NCBI GenBank assembly: GCA_964558465.1
Contig: CAZLEF010000007.1
Location: forward strand, 1 to 64,000
Reading direction: 5' to 3'
From: JACJYC01 sp964558465
GTDB taxonomy: Bacteria > Bacteroidota > Bacteroidia > Chitinophagales > Saprospiraceae
Length of the DNA stretch: 64,000 nucleotides
A model generated the notes under the pieces. The model saw only the letters and a list, made by a program, of their open reading frames with translations. It searched no databases and was not told the DNA's origin. Within the stretch, counting starts at the first letter, position 1. Each line of letters begins with the position of its first letter. A program made the position numbers and the translations under genes. Shown here piece by piece: positions 35,494-44,395 of the stretch.

Positions 35494-36753
35494 TTACTCC
35501 CCCGCCCTGACCACTCTTAAACTTACCGGCCGCCCGTCCGGCCCGGCAGTTTTTAAAAGGTAGGCGCCCGCGGGCAAATGGCGCAGGTCCATTTCTACAA
35601 CCGGTAAAGGATCATTGCCCTCTCCCAGGTCATTTTGAAAAATTAACCGGCCCATCATATCCAATATTTGTATCTCCTGCTTGGCATTCCGCACGGTCAA
35701 CCTGGTGGAGAACGGGTTGGGATAAACAACCAGATCAGGCAGTTCGACCAGGGTGTTCGGCGGTTCGTTTTTCAGCCCGGCAGCCGGCAAACTCCCGACG
35801 CCAAAAAACCCCGGGTCCGTAAAAGAGGATAAATGGGCGGAATAGAATGGAGCGGCGCCGTTGGCAGGGCTGCCGGGCGACGCGCCAAAATCCCACGCCG
35901 AACCGTTCCAACGACCAATAAAACATGCGGAACGGTTGAAAGAAGGCAGTTCATCGGCTACATTCCAGAAAACAGTCATCTCCATATCATTATCGCCGGG
36001 TAGGGTTTCTGTAACCTCCCAGGAAACATCCGCCGCATTCGAGGCGACCGGAACTCCGCCGCTGCCCGCATCAAAAAAGTGCTCGAGGCAGCGGACGCCG
36101 ACCTGTTCCGTCCCGCCATGTTGCGAGAGGACAACGGGGTTGTAGGTCGCGGCGTCATACCCAACCGGAAAGGTGAAGGGGGTTTGACCAAGGCCGGATT
36201 TTACCAGCTTTCCGCTGCCTCCGGTCAGGATATAGTTGTTTTCGTCAAAATTCAAGATTTGGCCGTCAGGGCCCAGGATAAGGTCGTTGGCCATCACGTC
36301 CACCCGGTTATTATCCGCCGTAAAGTACAGGGCAAACAGGATCGTCGTACCGTCCGTCAACAGAAGATCGGCGTTGGTTTTGGCGGTTTCGACCGTATAA
36401 AACGGCGCGCCGCCAGAGGTAATCGCACTGTTTTCCGCGCCTTTGAAGGTAACCGCAGAAGCGCCTGCAACAAAATAGGCGGAATTGGTCCAGTTGCCGG
36501 AGAGGACGTACCGGCCGTTGCCCTGGGTGGTGGCGTTGGCCGTATTGTGCATATTCCCGGAAATGTCGAGCGTGCCTTCGTTGGTCAGTATGCCGCCATT
36601 GGTATTGGTCACGTTGCGGTTGCTGTGGAGTATGGCGCCCGGGTTGATGATCAGGGTTCCGCCGGTTATATGGAGTTGGGCCGGCGTCCTGCCGGGCAGG
36701 CAACACAGCAGGAGGGCCGTCAACCCTAATTTTGAGTGAAGGATTTTTTTCAT
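35494..36753 (-). CDS. Secreted protein with T9SS sorting domain
   Basis: A 419-residue exoprotein with signal peptide (LGLTALLLCCLPGRTPAQ). The N-terminal half is Asn/Gly/Thr-rich with repeating short strands (ILTNEGTLDISGNMHNTANA), typical of a parallel beta-helix. The C-terminal 80 residues (LVVYPNPFSTRLTV, IQILDMMGRLIF, LPAGAYLLKT) form a type A T9SS sorting domain. Likely surface-attached. It lies 17 bp downstream of the 1643-residue gene in the same direction and may be its co-secreted partner. Function unknown. Confidence 0.85.
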   Translation of the reverse strand: MKKILHSKLGLTALLLCCLPGRTPAQLHITGGTLIINPGAILHSNRNVTNTNGGILTNEGTLDISGNMHNTANATTQGNGRYVLSGNWTNSAYFVAGASAVTFKGAENSAITSGGAPFYTVETAKTNADLLLTDGTTILFALYFTADNNRVDVMANDLILGPDGQILNFDENNYILTGGSGKLVKSGLGQTPFTFPVGYDAATYNPVVLSQHGGTEQVGVRCLEHFFDAGSGGVPVASNAADVSWEVTETLPGDNDMEMTVFWNVADELPSFNRSACFIGRWNGSAWDFGASPGSPANGAAPFYSAHLSSFTDPGFFGVGSLPAAGLKNEPPNTLVELPDLVVYPNPFSTRLTVRNAKQEIQILDMMGRLIFQNDLGEGNDPLPVVEMDLRHLPAGAYLLKTAGPDGRPVSLRVVRAGE

Positions 36754-36770
36754 ATTTGGAAAATTCGCCT

Positions 36771-39700
36771 TTAATAATAAAAATAAACAGCGCCGGTAGC
36801 CAAGTCGTTAGTGATGCCATCTCTGGCGCCGACCACCGCATAATCGCCTGAAATAGCGACACTTCTGGCAAAATAGGTGCCAGAAACCCTCTTTGAAGCG
36901 ATAAGCTTGACCTGTTGTGTCCAGGTATTCCCGGAGCGGACAAAGATATAAGCAGCCCCTTGGTTATCATCTGCTCCATCAGCGCCAATAATTGCCCGGT
37001 TTTCAGAAATGGATACGCTAGAGCCAAAAAGGAAGTCTTTTGAAGGACCCGAAACGACGAGTCTGGCCTGTTGCGTCCAGGTATCGCCGGAACGGACGAA
37101 GATAGTAGCCGATCCGAATTTAACCAGGCCATTGCCATCATAAGGAGCCCCAATAAGGGCATAGGCGCCGGAAATAGAGACGCGGGAGCCAAAAAGATCC
37201 TTTTTTTCCCCGGAATCTAATTTTAATTTGACCTGTTGCGTCCAGGTGTCGCCGGAACGGACAAAAACATAGGCGGCGCCTCTTGCTTCGTTTTTCTGGG
37301 GCGCCCCGATGAGGGCATAGGCGCCGGAAATAGAAACGCTGATTCCGAACCAATCCAGTGCCGCCCCATCCGATGCAAGCAGCTTGGCCTGCTTCGTCCA
37401 GGTGGCGCCGGAACGAACAAAAACATAGGCGGCGCCGGCGTAATCGGCTTTGTCGCTGTCGAACACTGCGCCGACAAGCGCATAGTCGCCGGAGATGGAA
37501 ACCGAAATGCCAAATTGATCATTCTTTTCCAATTCGGCAGGGACGAGCCTGGCTTGTTGGGTCCAGGCGCTGCCTGAACGAAAAAAGATATAGGCGGCGC
37601 CGGCGGCTTCGCCTTTCTCATCATCTTTTTCAACGCCGATCAAGGCATAATCCCCGGAGATGGAAACGCTGACTCCAAATTGGTTGCCTGCTTTCAATTC
37701 GGAGGGGATCAGTTTAGCCTGTTGGACCCAGTCATTGCCGGAACGGGTAAAAATGTAGGCGGCCCCGGCGTCTGTACCCTTGGCATCATCTCTGGGGGCC
37801 CCGATGATCGCGTAATTACCGGAGATGGCGACGCTATACCCGAATTCATCCCCGTCTTTTACATTCGAAGCGGTTTTCATTTCATTTTCAGAATTGCCGC
37901 CGGCCGGATTACCCCAAAGCTTTTCACTACCCTTGGTCAGGGACTTCCACTCGGCGCCGGTAAATCCTTCAAAGTCTTCGGTGGCGGGGTTCCAGCGGAT
38001 GGTGCCCGCGGCGGGGGCGGGGCCAGAGGCGTCGGCAATTTTGATGGCGCCGCTGACTTCCAGTTTTTCGGTGGGTTCGCCGCCGCCGATGCTGACGTTG
38101 CCGTCCTGGTCCTCATAAACGGATGTGGATTTTACGAGCGCCGACCCATTCCACTTGGGCAGATAGTTGGCGGTGTTGGCGCCGACCTGGGGGTCGGTTT
38201 CGTCCGGTGTAAGGCCGCTCAGGTCCACAGCGGTCATTCCGCCTGCATCCGTGATTTCGAGCAGGTTGCCGTTGAGTACGGCAGCCGAAATATGTTCGTT
38301 GTTCGGGTCATTATCCCCGTCCTGGGAATCCGTGAGGTTGTTGGGGATGATAACCTGGCCGCCGGAAGCGGCAAACTGAACCAAAAACATATCCGTAGTA
38401 CCCGAACTGGTCAGTTCAACGTCTCCGAAGGTCGCCTTACCGGTGAAAAATCCCGTAACAAATACATTGCCGGCGCCGTCCGTCGCAACGCCCCTGCCAT
38501 CGTCGTCGCCGGTTCCGCCGCCTTTTTTTGCCCAAAGCACCTCGCCGTTTGTATCGCATTTCACCACAAAAATGTCGCTTTTCCCGGCGCTGACCAGGGA
38601 GACGTTTCCCAAATTGGCTGTTCCGTAAAAAATTCCTGTGACAAATACGTTGCCCGAGCCGTCCGTCGTAATGTTTTTGCCGGTATCATTGTTATTTCCA
38701 CCATTTTTTTTCGCCCAGAGGATTGTGCCGTCCTCATTGTATTTGACGACAAACAGGTCGCTTTTTCCGGCGCCGGCCAGGGTTATATTATCAAAAGTTG
38801 CTGAGCCAAGGAAACTGCCGGTCACAAAGACATCACCGGCTTCATCCGTTGCCACTCCATAGCCGGTATCCATACCGGATCCGCCGCCCTTGTTCGCCCA
38901 GATCGCTGTGCCGCTCGCATTGTATTTTGTAATAAACATATCTCTGCTGTTCGCCGTACTGCTCAGGGGTAAGCCGTCAAAAGAGGCTGAACCGGAGAAG
39001 CTCCCTGTCAGGAAAACGTTACCGGACGCATCCGTTGCGAGGCCGTAACCGGTATCGCTGCCATTTCCGCCGCCTTTTTCCGCCCAGAGTACCGCCCCCG
39101 CGCCGCTGTATTTGGTCAGGAAGACATCCTTGCTCCCTGCGCTGGTTAGGGTATTGAGGTCAAAGGTCGCCATGCCGGAAAACTCCCCTGTTACAAACAC
39201 GTTTCCAGCGCCATCCGCAGCGATGCCAAGGCCTTTGCTCGAACCGGTTCCGTTACTTTGTCCGGCCCAAAGCAGGGCGCCGTCCGCTTTGTATTTTACG
39301 ACGAACATCGTATTGATCGCCGTACCAGTCAGTTCGATATGGTCGAATGTTGCCTTTTTGGCAAAATACCCGGTGACCAATATATTTCCGGCGCCATCCA
39401 CAGCGACGCCGCTACCATAATCTTCGCCGTATCCCCCGCCTCTTTTTGCCCATAAGACCTTTCCGGCCCGGTTGTATTTTACGATGAAGACATCTTTGCT
39501 TAACGAACTCTTCAGGGTGATGTTCCCAAAGGTTGCCGTGCCGCTGAAATAGCCGGTTACAATAAGGTTACCCGCGCCATCCACTGCCATACCGACGCCG
39601 GAGGCGTTTCCTTGCTTTCCGCCCTGTAATGCCAGCGCAGGAAACTGGTCGGCGGTCAGGCTGCGGCCACAATCCTTGTACCAGGCTTTGCCGGTGTAAT

Positions 39701-41702
39701 AATTGAAACAACTGTCGGTGGTATTGTAGATGATCAGCCCGGTTGCGGGGTTCACAATCGCATCCCGCTGGTCGGTGGTCAGGCAGGGCATTTTCAGGCC
39801 CTTGTCGGTACTCTGAATGTCCAGGGCCGCGCTGGGGTCGGGCATTTCGGGGCCGATGCCGACATTGCCGTTATCATCCTCCTTGACGGAAGAAGAACGC
39901 ACCAGCGCTTCGCCGTTCCATTTGGACAGGTAATTGGCGGCGTTTTCCCCTACCTGCGGGTCGTTTTCTTCAGGGGTGAGGCTGCTCAGGTCCACGGAGG
40001 TTGTGCCGCCTGCATCCGTGATTTCAAGCAGGTTACCGTTGAGAATGGCGGATGATATGCGTTCGTTTCGGGGGTCCGTATCTCCGTCCTGGGTGCCGGA
40101 GAGGTTGCTGGAGGAGAAGATCCGGCTGCCTGAAGGGGTGTATTGCACCAGAAACATATCTCTTTCTCCCGCGCCGGCCAGGGTGATCCCGTCAAAAATT
40201 GCATCGCCTGAAAACTGACCGGTGATCCAAACCTTGCCCTGCCCGTTGGTTGTAATTCCGTAGCCAAAGTCGTTGCCGGCCCCGCCGCCCTGTTGAGTCC
40301 AAAGCACAGCGCCGGCCACATCGTATTTCACGGTGAACACATCCGTCAGCCCTGCGCTGGTCAGGGTGGTGGTTTCAAAAGCCGCCATACCGGCAAACTG
40401 CCCGGTGATCAATACATTGTCGGCGCCATCCGCAGCGATGCTTCTGCCCCGATGGTTGCCGGTTCCGCCGCCTTGCCTGGCCCAAAGCAGCGCACCGTTC
40501 GCATCGTATTTCAAGATAAAAACCTCTTCGTTCCCCGGATTGGCGAGGTTGATGCCGCCGAAGGTCGCATTGCTTGTAAAAAACCCGGTGACCAATACAT
40601 TGCCGGCCCCATCGACAGCGATCCCGTAACCGGCGTCAAAGAGGGTTCCCCCGCCTTGTCTGGCCCATAGGACGGCGCCGTCCAGGGCGTATTTTACGGT
40701 GAATACATCCGCGCCCCCTGCGCTGGTCAGCGTATTGCCTCCGAAAGCGGCTGTACCGGAGAACCGCCCCGTGACATAAACATTGCCGGATGCATCCGTT
40801 GCGATGCCGCCGCCGCCGTCAAGGTCGAAACCGATCCCGCCGCCTTGTCTGGCCCAAAGCAAGTCGCCGGTTGCATTGTATTTCGCGGTGAACATACTCC
40901 AGCCGAACGAAGCGGTCAGGGTCGTCTGGTCAAAGGTTGCCGAGCCGAAAAACTGCCCTGTTACCAACACATTTCCGGCCCCGTCGAGGGCGACGCCGTA
41001 CCCGGTATCCGTTCCCGTGCCGCCGCCCTGTATTGCCCAAAGCCCCTGGCCGGCCGCATTGTATTTCACGGTGAACATATCCTCGCTGCCTGCGCTGCTG
41101 GTCAGGGTGGTGTTTCCGAAGGTAACCGTACCGGAGAATTGCCCGGTTACGATCACGTTACCGGCTTCATCGTTTGTGATTCCGACGCCTGTTGCCCCGG
41201 CGCTTTGTTCTGCCCATAACACTTTGCCGGCCGGGTTGTATTTTACGATAAACATACTTGTGCCGCCCGGGCTGGTCAGGGTGGCGGTTCCAAAAGTAGC
41301 GGCGCCTTCGAAAGACCCGGTGACATAAACGTTGCCGGCTTTGTCGGATGAAACGCCGAAGCCGGCGTCAAAACCGGCCCCGCCGCCCCGGGTTGTCAGG
41401 GCCGGAATATCATCCGCGGTTAGGCTGCGACCACAATCCTTGTACCAGGCGATGCCGGTGTAATAGTTGAAACAACTATCGGTGGTATTGTAGATGATCA
41501 GCCCCGTAGCGGGGTTCAGGATGGCGTCCCGCTGGGCGGTGGTCAGGCAGGGCATTTTCAACCCCTTGTCGGTACTATGGATATCCAGGGCGGCGCTTGG
41601 GTCGGGAGTGGTCGTACCGATACCGACGTTGCCGGACTGGGAAAAGGCCGGAGAGCTGAACATCAACAGCAGGACAAGGGGAAGAAAATGCCAGGTTTTC
41701 AT
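36771..41702 (-). CDS. 1643-aa secreted beta-propeller array protein (SBBP and FG-GAP repeats)
   Basis: The signal peptide (FLPLVLLLMFSSPAFSQ) is followed by a head module (SGNVGIGTTTPDPSAALDI, then a Cys-containing CFNYYTG stretch). Seven SBBP-type repeats come next, each with an AGNVxVTGxF-x-ATF core and an FxxKY-x-G-x-LWA end. The head module then recurs almost word for word (about residues 610-700), followed by seven more SBBP repeats. The C-terminal part holds seven FG-GAP-like repeats (FGxSVSISGxYALIGAP, AAYxFVRSGxTWTQQ). Seven is a standard blade number, so three propellers seem likely. No T9SS tail is seen; it ends GAVYFYY. A surface adhesin or stalk is plausible. Confidence 0.85.
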   Translation of the reverse strand: MKTWHFLPLVLLLMFSSPAFSQSGNVGIGTTTPDPSAALDIHSTDKGLKMPCLTTAQRDAILNPATGLIIYNTTDSCFNYYTGIAWYKDCGRSLTADDIPALTTRGGGAGFDAGFGVSSDKAGNVYVTGSFEGAATFGTATLTSPGGTSMFIVKYNPAGKVLWAEQSAGATGVGITNDEAGNVIVTGQFSGTVTFGNTTLTSSAGSEDMFTVKYNAAGQGLWAIQGGGTGTDTGYGVALDGAGNVLVTGQFFGSATFDQTTLTASFGWSMFTAKYNATGDLLWARQGGGIGFDLDGGGGIATDASGNVYVTGRFSGTAAFGGNTLTSAGGADVFTVKYALDGAVLWARQGGGTLFDAGYGIAVDGAGNVLVTGFFTSNATFGGINLANPGNEEVFILKYDANGALLWARQGGGTGNHRGRSIAADGADNVLITGQFAGMAAFETTTLTSAGLTDVFTVKYDVAGAVLWTQQGGGAGNDFGYGITTNGQGKVWITGQFSGDAIFDGITLAGAGERDMFLVQYTPSGSRIFSSSNLSGTQDGDTDPRNERISSAILNGNLLEITDAGGTTSVDLSSLTPEENDPQVGENAANYLSKWNGEALVRSSSVKEDDNGNVGIGPEMPDPSAALDIQSTDKGLKMPCLTTDQRDAIVNPATGLIIYNTTDSCFNYYTGKAWYKDCGRSLTADQFPALALQGGKQGNASGVGMAVDGAGNLIVTGYFSGTATFGNITLKSSLSKDVFIVKYNRAGKVLWAKRGGGYGEDYGSGVAVDGAGNILVTGYFAKKATFDHIELTGTAINTMFVVKYKADGALLWAGQSNGTGSSKGLGIAADGAGNVFVTGEFSGMATFDLNTLTSAGSKDVFLTKYSGAGAVLWAEKGGGNGSDTGYGLATDASGNVFLTGSFSGSASFDGLPLSSTANSRDMFITKYNASGTAIWANKGGGSGMDTGYGVATDEAGDVFVTGSFLGSATFDNITLAGAGKSDLFVVKYNEDGTILWAKKNGGNNNDTGKNITTDGSGNVFVTGIFYGTANLGNVSLVSAGKSDIFVVKCDTNGEVLWAKKGGGTGDDDGRGVATDGAGNVFVTGFFTGKATFGDVELTSSGTTDMFLVQFAASGGQVIIPNNLTDSQDGDNDPNNEHISAAVLNGNLLEITDAGGMTAVDLSGLTPDETDPQVGANTANYLPKWNGSALVKSTSVYEDQDGNVSIGGGEPTEKLEVSGAIKIADASGPAPAAGTIRWNPATEDFEGFTGAEWKSLTKGSEKLWGNPAGGNSENEMKTASNVKDGDEFGYSVAISGNYAIIGAPRDDAKGTDAGAAYIFTRSGNDWVQQAKLIPSELKAGNQFGVSVSISGDYALIGVEKDDEKGEAAGAAYIFFRSGSAWTQQARLVPAELEKNDQFGISVSISGDYALVGAVFDSDKADYAGAAYVFVRSGATWTKQAKLLASDGAALDWFGISVSISGAYALIGAPQKNEARGAAYVFVRSGDTWTQQVKLKLDSGEKKDLFGSRVSISGAYALIGAPYDGNGLVKFGSATIFVRSGDTWTQQARLVVSGPSKDFLFGSSVSISENRAIIGADGADDNQGAAYIFVRSGNTWTQQVKLIASKRVSGTYFARSVAISGDYAVVGARDGITNDLATGAVYFYY

Positions 41703-41779
41703 ATTTTTAAATTTGGAAATGAAAAAGTTATTCTTGAAAAGATGAGGTTTTGAGGGTCTTCATTTCATTAGTCTGTTCC

Positions 41780-41880
41780 CTAATCCGTTTTCTCCACCAC
41801 CATTCTCACCTCTGTCCGGACGAGTTTTCTTACGGAATTGATGCGGTGGTTGATATGGCCGGAGGTCATGCCGGGGTAAG
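41780..41880 (-). pseudogene. Possible C-terminal remnant related to the neighbouring exported protein
   Basis: The minus strand reads GHINHRINSVRKLVRTEVRM then VVEKTD and a stop. The end resembles the last residues of the next gene (LIRAEVRLVLDETGQ). No start codon or further similarity was found, so this may be the leftover of a tandem duplicate. Confidence 0.3.
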
Positions 41881-41894
41881 GGGTTAGTGATTAA

Positions 41895-42707
41895 TTATTG
41901 GCCTGTCTCGTCTAACACCAAACGGACCTCCGCCCGGATCAAATCGCCTGCGGCAGCCGTTTCGGCGAGTAATTTTTCGATATCTTTCCCTGCGTGCACT
42001 TTTTCAAACCAGGGAATGGGGTTTTGCTGGTTCAGGAGTTGTTCCATGTTGGTGTACAGGTCCACGGTGGCGTGCTGATAGGCGTCGGCGCTGCCGTAGG
42101 GCAGCAGTTTGTCGATCAATACCCAGCCCTTCATTTTGCCGTCCTTGTGGCGGGCCTCATGAACGGGCTTCCAGATCTCCCTTTCCACCCGCAGGTGGTC
42201 GCCGGCAGTGGCGCCTTCGGGGATGTCGAAATAGTTGAACACCAATACCCTGGCCGTATTCACATCCCCGGCAACCGTAAGGTCGGTATGGGCCCAGATT
42301 TCGGATTTTACACGCGTCCGGATTTCATTGGTCCGGTCCACCAGCGCCCGTTCTTCCGGGGTGAGAATGGCGTTCAGGTCGGGTGTCGGCCAGTTTTCAA
42401 TAAAGTCAGCCAGTTGTTTTTCCCCCCGGAAATTGGTGCGGGTCACGTAGTTGTAGGGTTCGTTTGCGCCGGTTGGGTAAGCCACCCGGGTAAGTTCCCA
42501 GAAGCCGTATTTGCCGGCTTTGATGTTGGCCTCGTGGATTTTTTTCCAGGCCTTTTCCAATTTCAGGTATTCCTCGTGTTTACCGGGTTGCACCTGCATG
42601 TAGTCGAAGGCGTAGTAGCCCTGCGGCTCGTTTTCCTGTGCCGCAAGCGGATAGTGGGCGAGGCAAAGCATTGCCGTCAGCCAAAAACATTGGATGATTG
42701 TTTTCAT
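41895..42707 (-). CDS. Exported protein of unknown function
   Basis: 270 residues with a clear signal peptide (CFWLTAMLCLAHYPLAAQ). The mature protein is mixed alpha/beta and contains YYAFDYMQVQPGKHEEYLKL and WELTRVAYPTGANEPYNYVT, similar to the pattern of dimeric alpha-beta barrel (ferredoxin-like) proteins in which YxxVxPGxxxxYxxLE opens the fold. A second half (ARVLVFNYFDIPEG, VEREIWKPVHEARHKDGKMK) repeats the same logic, so it may be two such domains. No catalytic residues assigned. Single gene. Confidence 0.65.
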   Translation of the reverse strand: MKTIIQCFWLTAMLCLAHYPLAAQENEPQGYYAFDYMQVQPGKHEEYLKLEKAWKKIHEANIKAGKYGFWELTRVAYPTGANEPYNYVTRTNFRGEKQLADFIENWPTPDLNAILTPEERALVDRTNEIRTRVKSEIWAHTDLTVAGDVNTARVLVFNYFDIPEGATAGDHLRVEREIWKPVHEARHKDGKMKGWVLIDKLLPYGSADAYQHATVDLYTNMEQLLNQQNPIPWFEKVHAGKDIEKLLAETAAAGDLIRAEVRLVLDETGQ

Positions 42708-43101
42708 GGTTGAAAAAAATTAGGTTAGCGAATCACCCCGGAAATTCGCCGTATGCGAAATCCAGGCGTTTCAAATGGTTGTTTGAATACAATTCCCGAC
42801 TGATAGGAGAGATTGAGTTTTATCGGGACAAAGGTGACCCGCTGCGGCCTGCCGCTCAACTACATTTTGATGTGGGGGCGCAAATATTGGTTGCGGCAGT
42901 TTTCTGACGCCTTTCGAAAGGATCTGGTGCAAAAATGCAGGTGGTACAGGAAAAACACCCGCACAGGATTTGCAAAAATCTGGACAGGATTCGCAAAAAC
43001 CAGACCGGCAGTCAAAAAATGACAATCTGCGCCACAGGTCCGGTGGAATCCTGGCGCCCGCTTGATAGGGAATTACGGGAGTGGGGCGGCTGGTAGCCTA
43101 G
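42708..43101. other. Gene-poor region at the edge of the AT-rich island
   Basis: No convincing gene on either strand; the small ORFs are Cys-rich and lack codon character. A short imperfect tandem repeat, caggatttgcaaaaatc / caggattcgcaaaaacc, lies at about 42963-43004. The base composition changes just to the right. Confidence 0.4.
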
Positions 43102-43530
43102 TCAGTTTGTTGTCTGTTCAACTCCATCATGTACTGCCGCTACAAGCGTTTCAAGGTTTATATCCTTTAGCGTTTTGAACTTTATGCAATAGCCCGTTAC
43201 ACTAGCCTTGCCTATTGTTTTCCCGTAGGTTTCAGGCAAATACTTTTTGTCTTCAATTCCCATAACATAAACCGATATTCCTGTTGTGTTTGCACTAATG
43301 CCAATTTGATAAAACTCTTTGGTTTTTCCGTCAGCATATTTTATGGTTTGAAGTCCATATCCTATTTGCGGATTAGTAACAATTTTTCCTTTATCGTCTT
43401 TGCCGTCAAAAAACCATAGTTTACATTTCGGCAACGCCTGAAGCATGCGTTGGTGTAACTCTTGTACATCAGACCGCTTTGGTTCAGACAGGCTGTCAAT
43501 ATATTTTTTGACTTGTTCTTGTACGGTCAT
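43102..43530 (-). CDS. DUF1801 domain protein
   Basis: A 142-residue cytoplasmic protein beginning MTVQEQVKKYIDSLSEPKR, the common opening of DUF1801 (YdhG/YdeI-like) proteins, followed by CKLWFFDGKDDKG, IGYGLQTIKYADGKTKEFYQ and the ISANTTGISVYVMG strand. These proteins share the fold of frataxin-like YjbR/YdhG members; their role is not known. AT-rich codon use marks it as the first gene of the acquired island. Confidence 0.85.
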   Translation of the reverse strand: MTVQEQVKKYIDSLSEPKRSDVQELHQRMLQALPKCKLWFFDGKDDKGKIVTNPQIGYGLQTIKYADGKTKEFYQIGISANTTGISVYVMGIEDKKYLPETYGKTIGKASVTGYCIKFKTLKDINLETLVAAVHDGVEQTTN

Positions 43531-43870
43531 GTTTCCATTTGTTTTCTTTGAATAACCAATGAGGTAACTACCTAGCCCCCCAAAGCTATAAAAAATTGGC
43601 AGAATAAGGTTAACCTGGCAGGCATAAAATCCAGGGTCTTATGGGAGGAATTTCCAGCCCATACGCCGGAATGAGAAAGACCCTGCCTACTGTAAACATC
43701 CGGCAGGCAGGTATTTCCGGAGGTGAAGTTTTGTACATGGACAAGGAGAAAGCCAGGTTGATCGGGTGCATCTGCGCTGTTTGCGGCTGCGTTGGGCTTG
43801 CGGGTTGGGTTTGCCGCAAATAGGCGTAGATGCTTTGTTCAGCAAATTTCTCTTTCATTTCTTATCTCTC
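43531..43870. other. Intergenic region with no assigned gene
   Basis: Overlapping small ORFs on both strands (about 43610-43858 minus and 43641-43823 plus) occupy this 340-bp gap, but neither looks like a known family and each excludes the other. A 5-bp stem (cctgg/ccagg, 43614-43635) is the only structure seen. GC content rises locally against the flanking AT-rich genes, which suggests a non-coding insertion. Confidence 0.35.
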
Positions 43871-44287
43871 TCAGTTGCTATCAATTAACTCCTGCACTTT
43901 TTTCTGAATAAACCCAACTTTATCCTTTTTCACCTCTTTCAACATCGCTTTTCTATCCTCCGGAATGGGATAATATTTTTCAGCCCACAGGTTTATTTCT
44001 ATCATAATGGGTAGCAAATCAATCCCTTTCCGGGCTAGTTTATACAAAACTTTTGTTTTACTTTCGGGGTGGTCTAATTTAATAATAAGTTGATTTTCCT
44101 CTAACGCTTTCAGGCGAGAGGCTAAAATATTGGTGGCGATTCCTTCAGGTGATTTCAAAAAATCTCCATACGTACACCCGCCTTGACTGTCCATTAAGTC
44201 CCTGATAATCAACAATGTCCACTTGTCTCCCCATACATCCAGAGAGCAACTGATGGGGCATTCAGACCTTTGCTTTACATATTTCAT
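43871..44287 (-). CDS. HxlR-family transcriptional regulator
   Basis: A 138-residue winged-helix repressor with the HxlR signature: CPISCSLDVWGDKWTLLIIR at residues 10-29, with the conserved Cys that in YodB/QorR-like members senses quinones and electrophiles, then GDFLKSPEGIATNILASRLK and the wing LDHPESKTKVLYKLARKG. A second Cys (residue 14) sits near the first, and a third lies at GGCTYGD. It is divergent from an SDR and a quinone oxidoreductase gene, with two operator palindromes between, so it probably represses both sides until oxidised. Confidence 0.92.
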   Translation of the reverse strand: MKYVKQRSECPISCSLDVWGDKWTLLIIRDLMDSQGGCTYGDFLKSPEGIATNILASRLKALEENQLIIKLDHPESKTKVLYKLARKGIDLLPIMIEINLWAEKYYPIPEDRKAMLKEVKKDKVGFIQKKVQELIDSN

Positions 44288-44308
44288 AAAAAAAAATTTG
44301 ATTAAATA

Positions 44309-44323
44309 CTTGCATTTTGCAAG
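44309..44323. promoter_or_regulatory. Operator 1, probable HxlR binding site
   Basis: cttgcattttgcaag, a perfect 6-bp inverted repeat around ttt. It begins at the TTG (44310-44312) that would serve as the -33 box of the plus-strand promoter, so binding should block polymerase. Confidence 0.75.
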
Positions 44324-44333
44324 TTAATGATCT

Positions 44334-44341
44334 TACTTTTG
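44334..44341 (+). promoter_or_regulatory. Candidate -7 element for the SDR operon
   Basis: tacttttg matches TAnnTTTG and lies 55 bp before the GTG start, between the two operators. On the other strand tatctttg (44366-44359) is a matching -7 for the regulator gene. Confidence 0.55.
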
Positions 44342-44343
44342 TA

Positions 44344-44358
44344 CTTGCATTTTGCAAG
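44344..44358. promoter_or_regulatory. Operator 2, identical palindrome
   Basis: A second exact copy of cttgcattttgcaag, 35 bp (centre to centre) from operator 1, over the expected transcription start of the SDR operon and just downstream of the regulator's -7 element. Confidence 0.75.
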
Positions 44359-44395
44359 CAAAGATATTTTGATTCATTCATAAAAGCAAAAAAAA

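Noticed and set aside
43610..43858. An 82-aa minus-strand ORF between DUF1801 and HxlR
   Set aside because: It overlaps a plus-strand ORF of equal quality, shows no family pattern and has composition unlike its neighbours.
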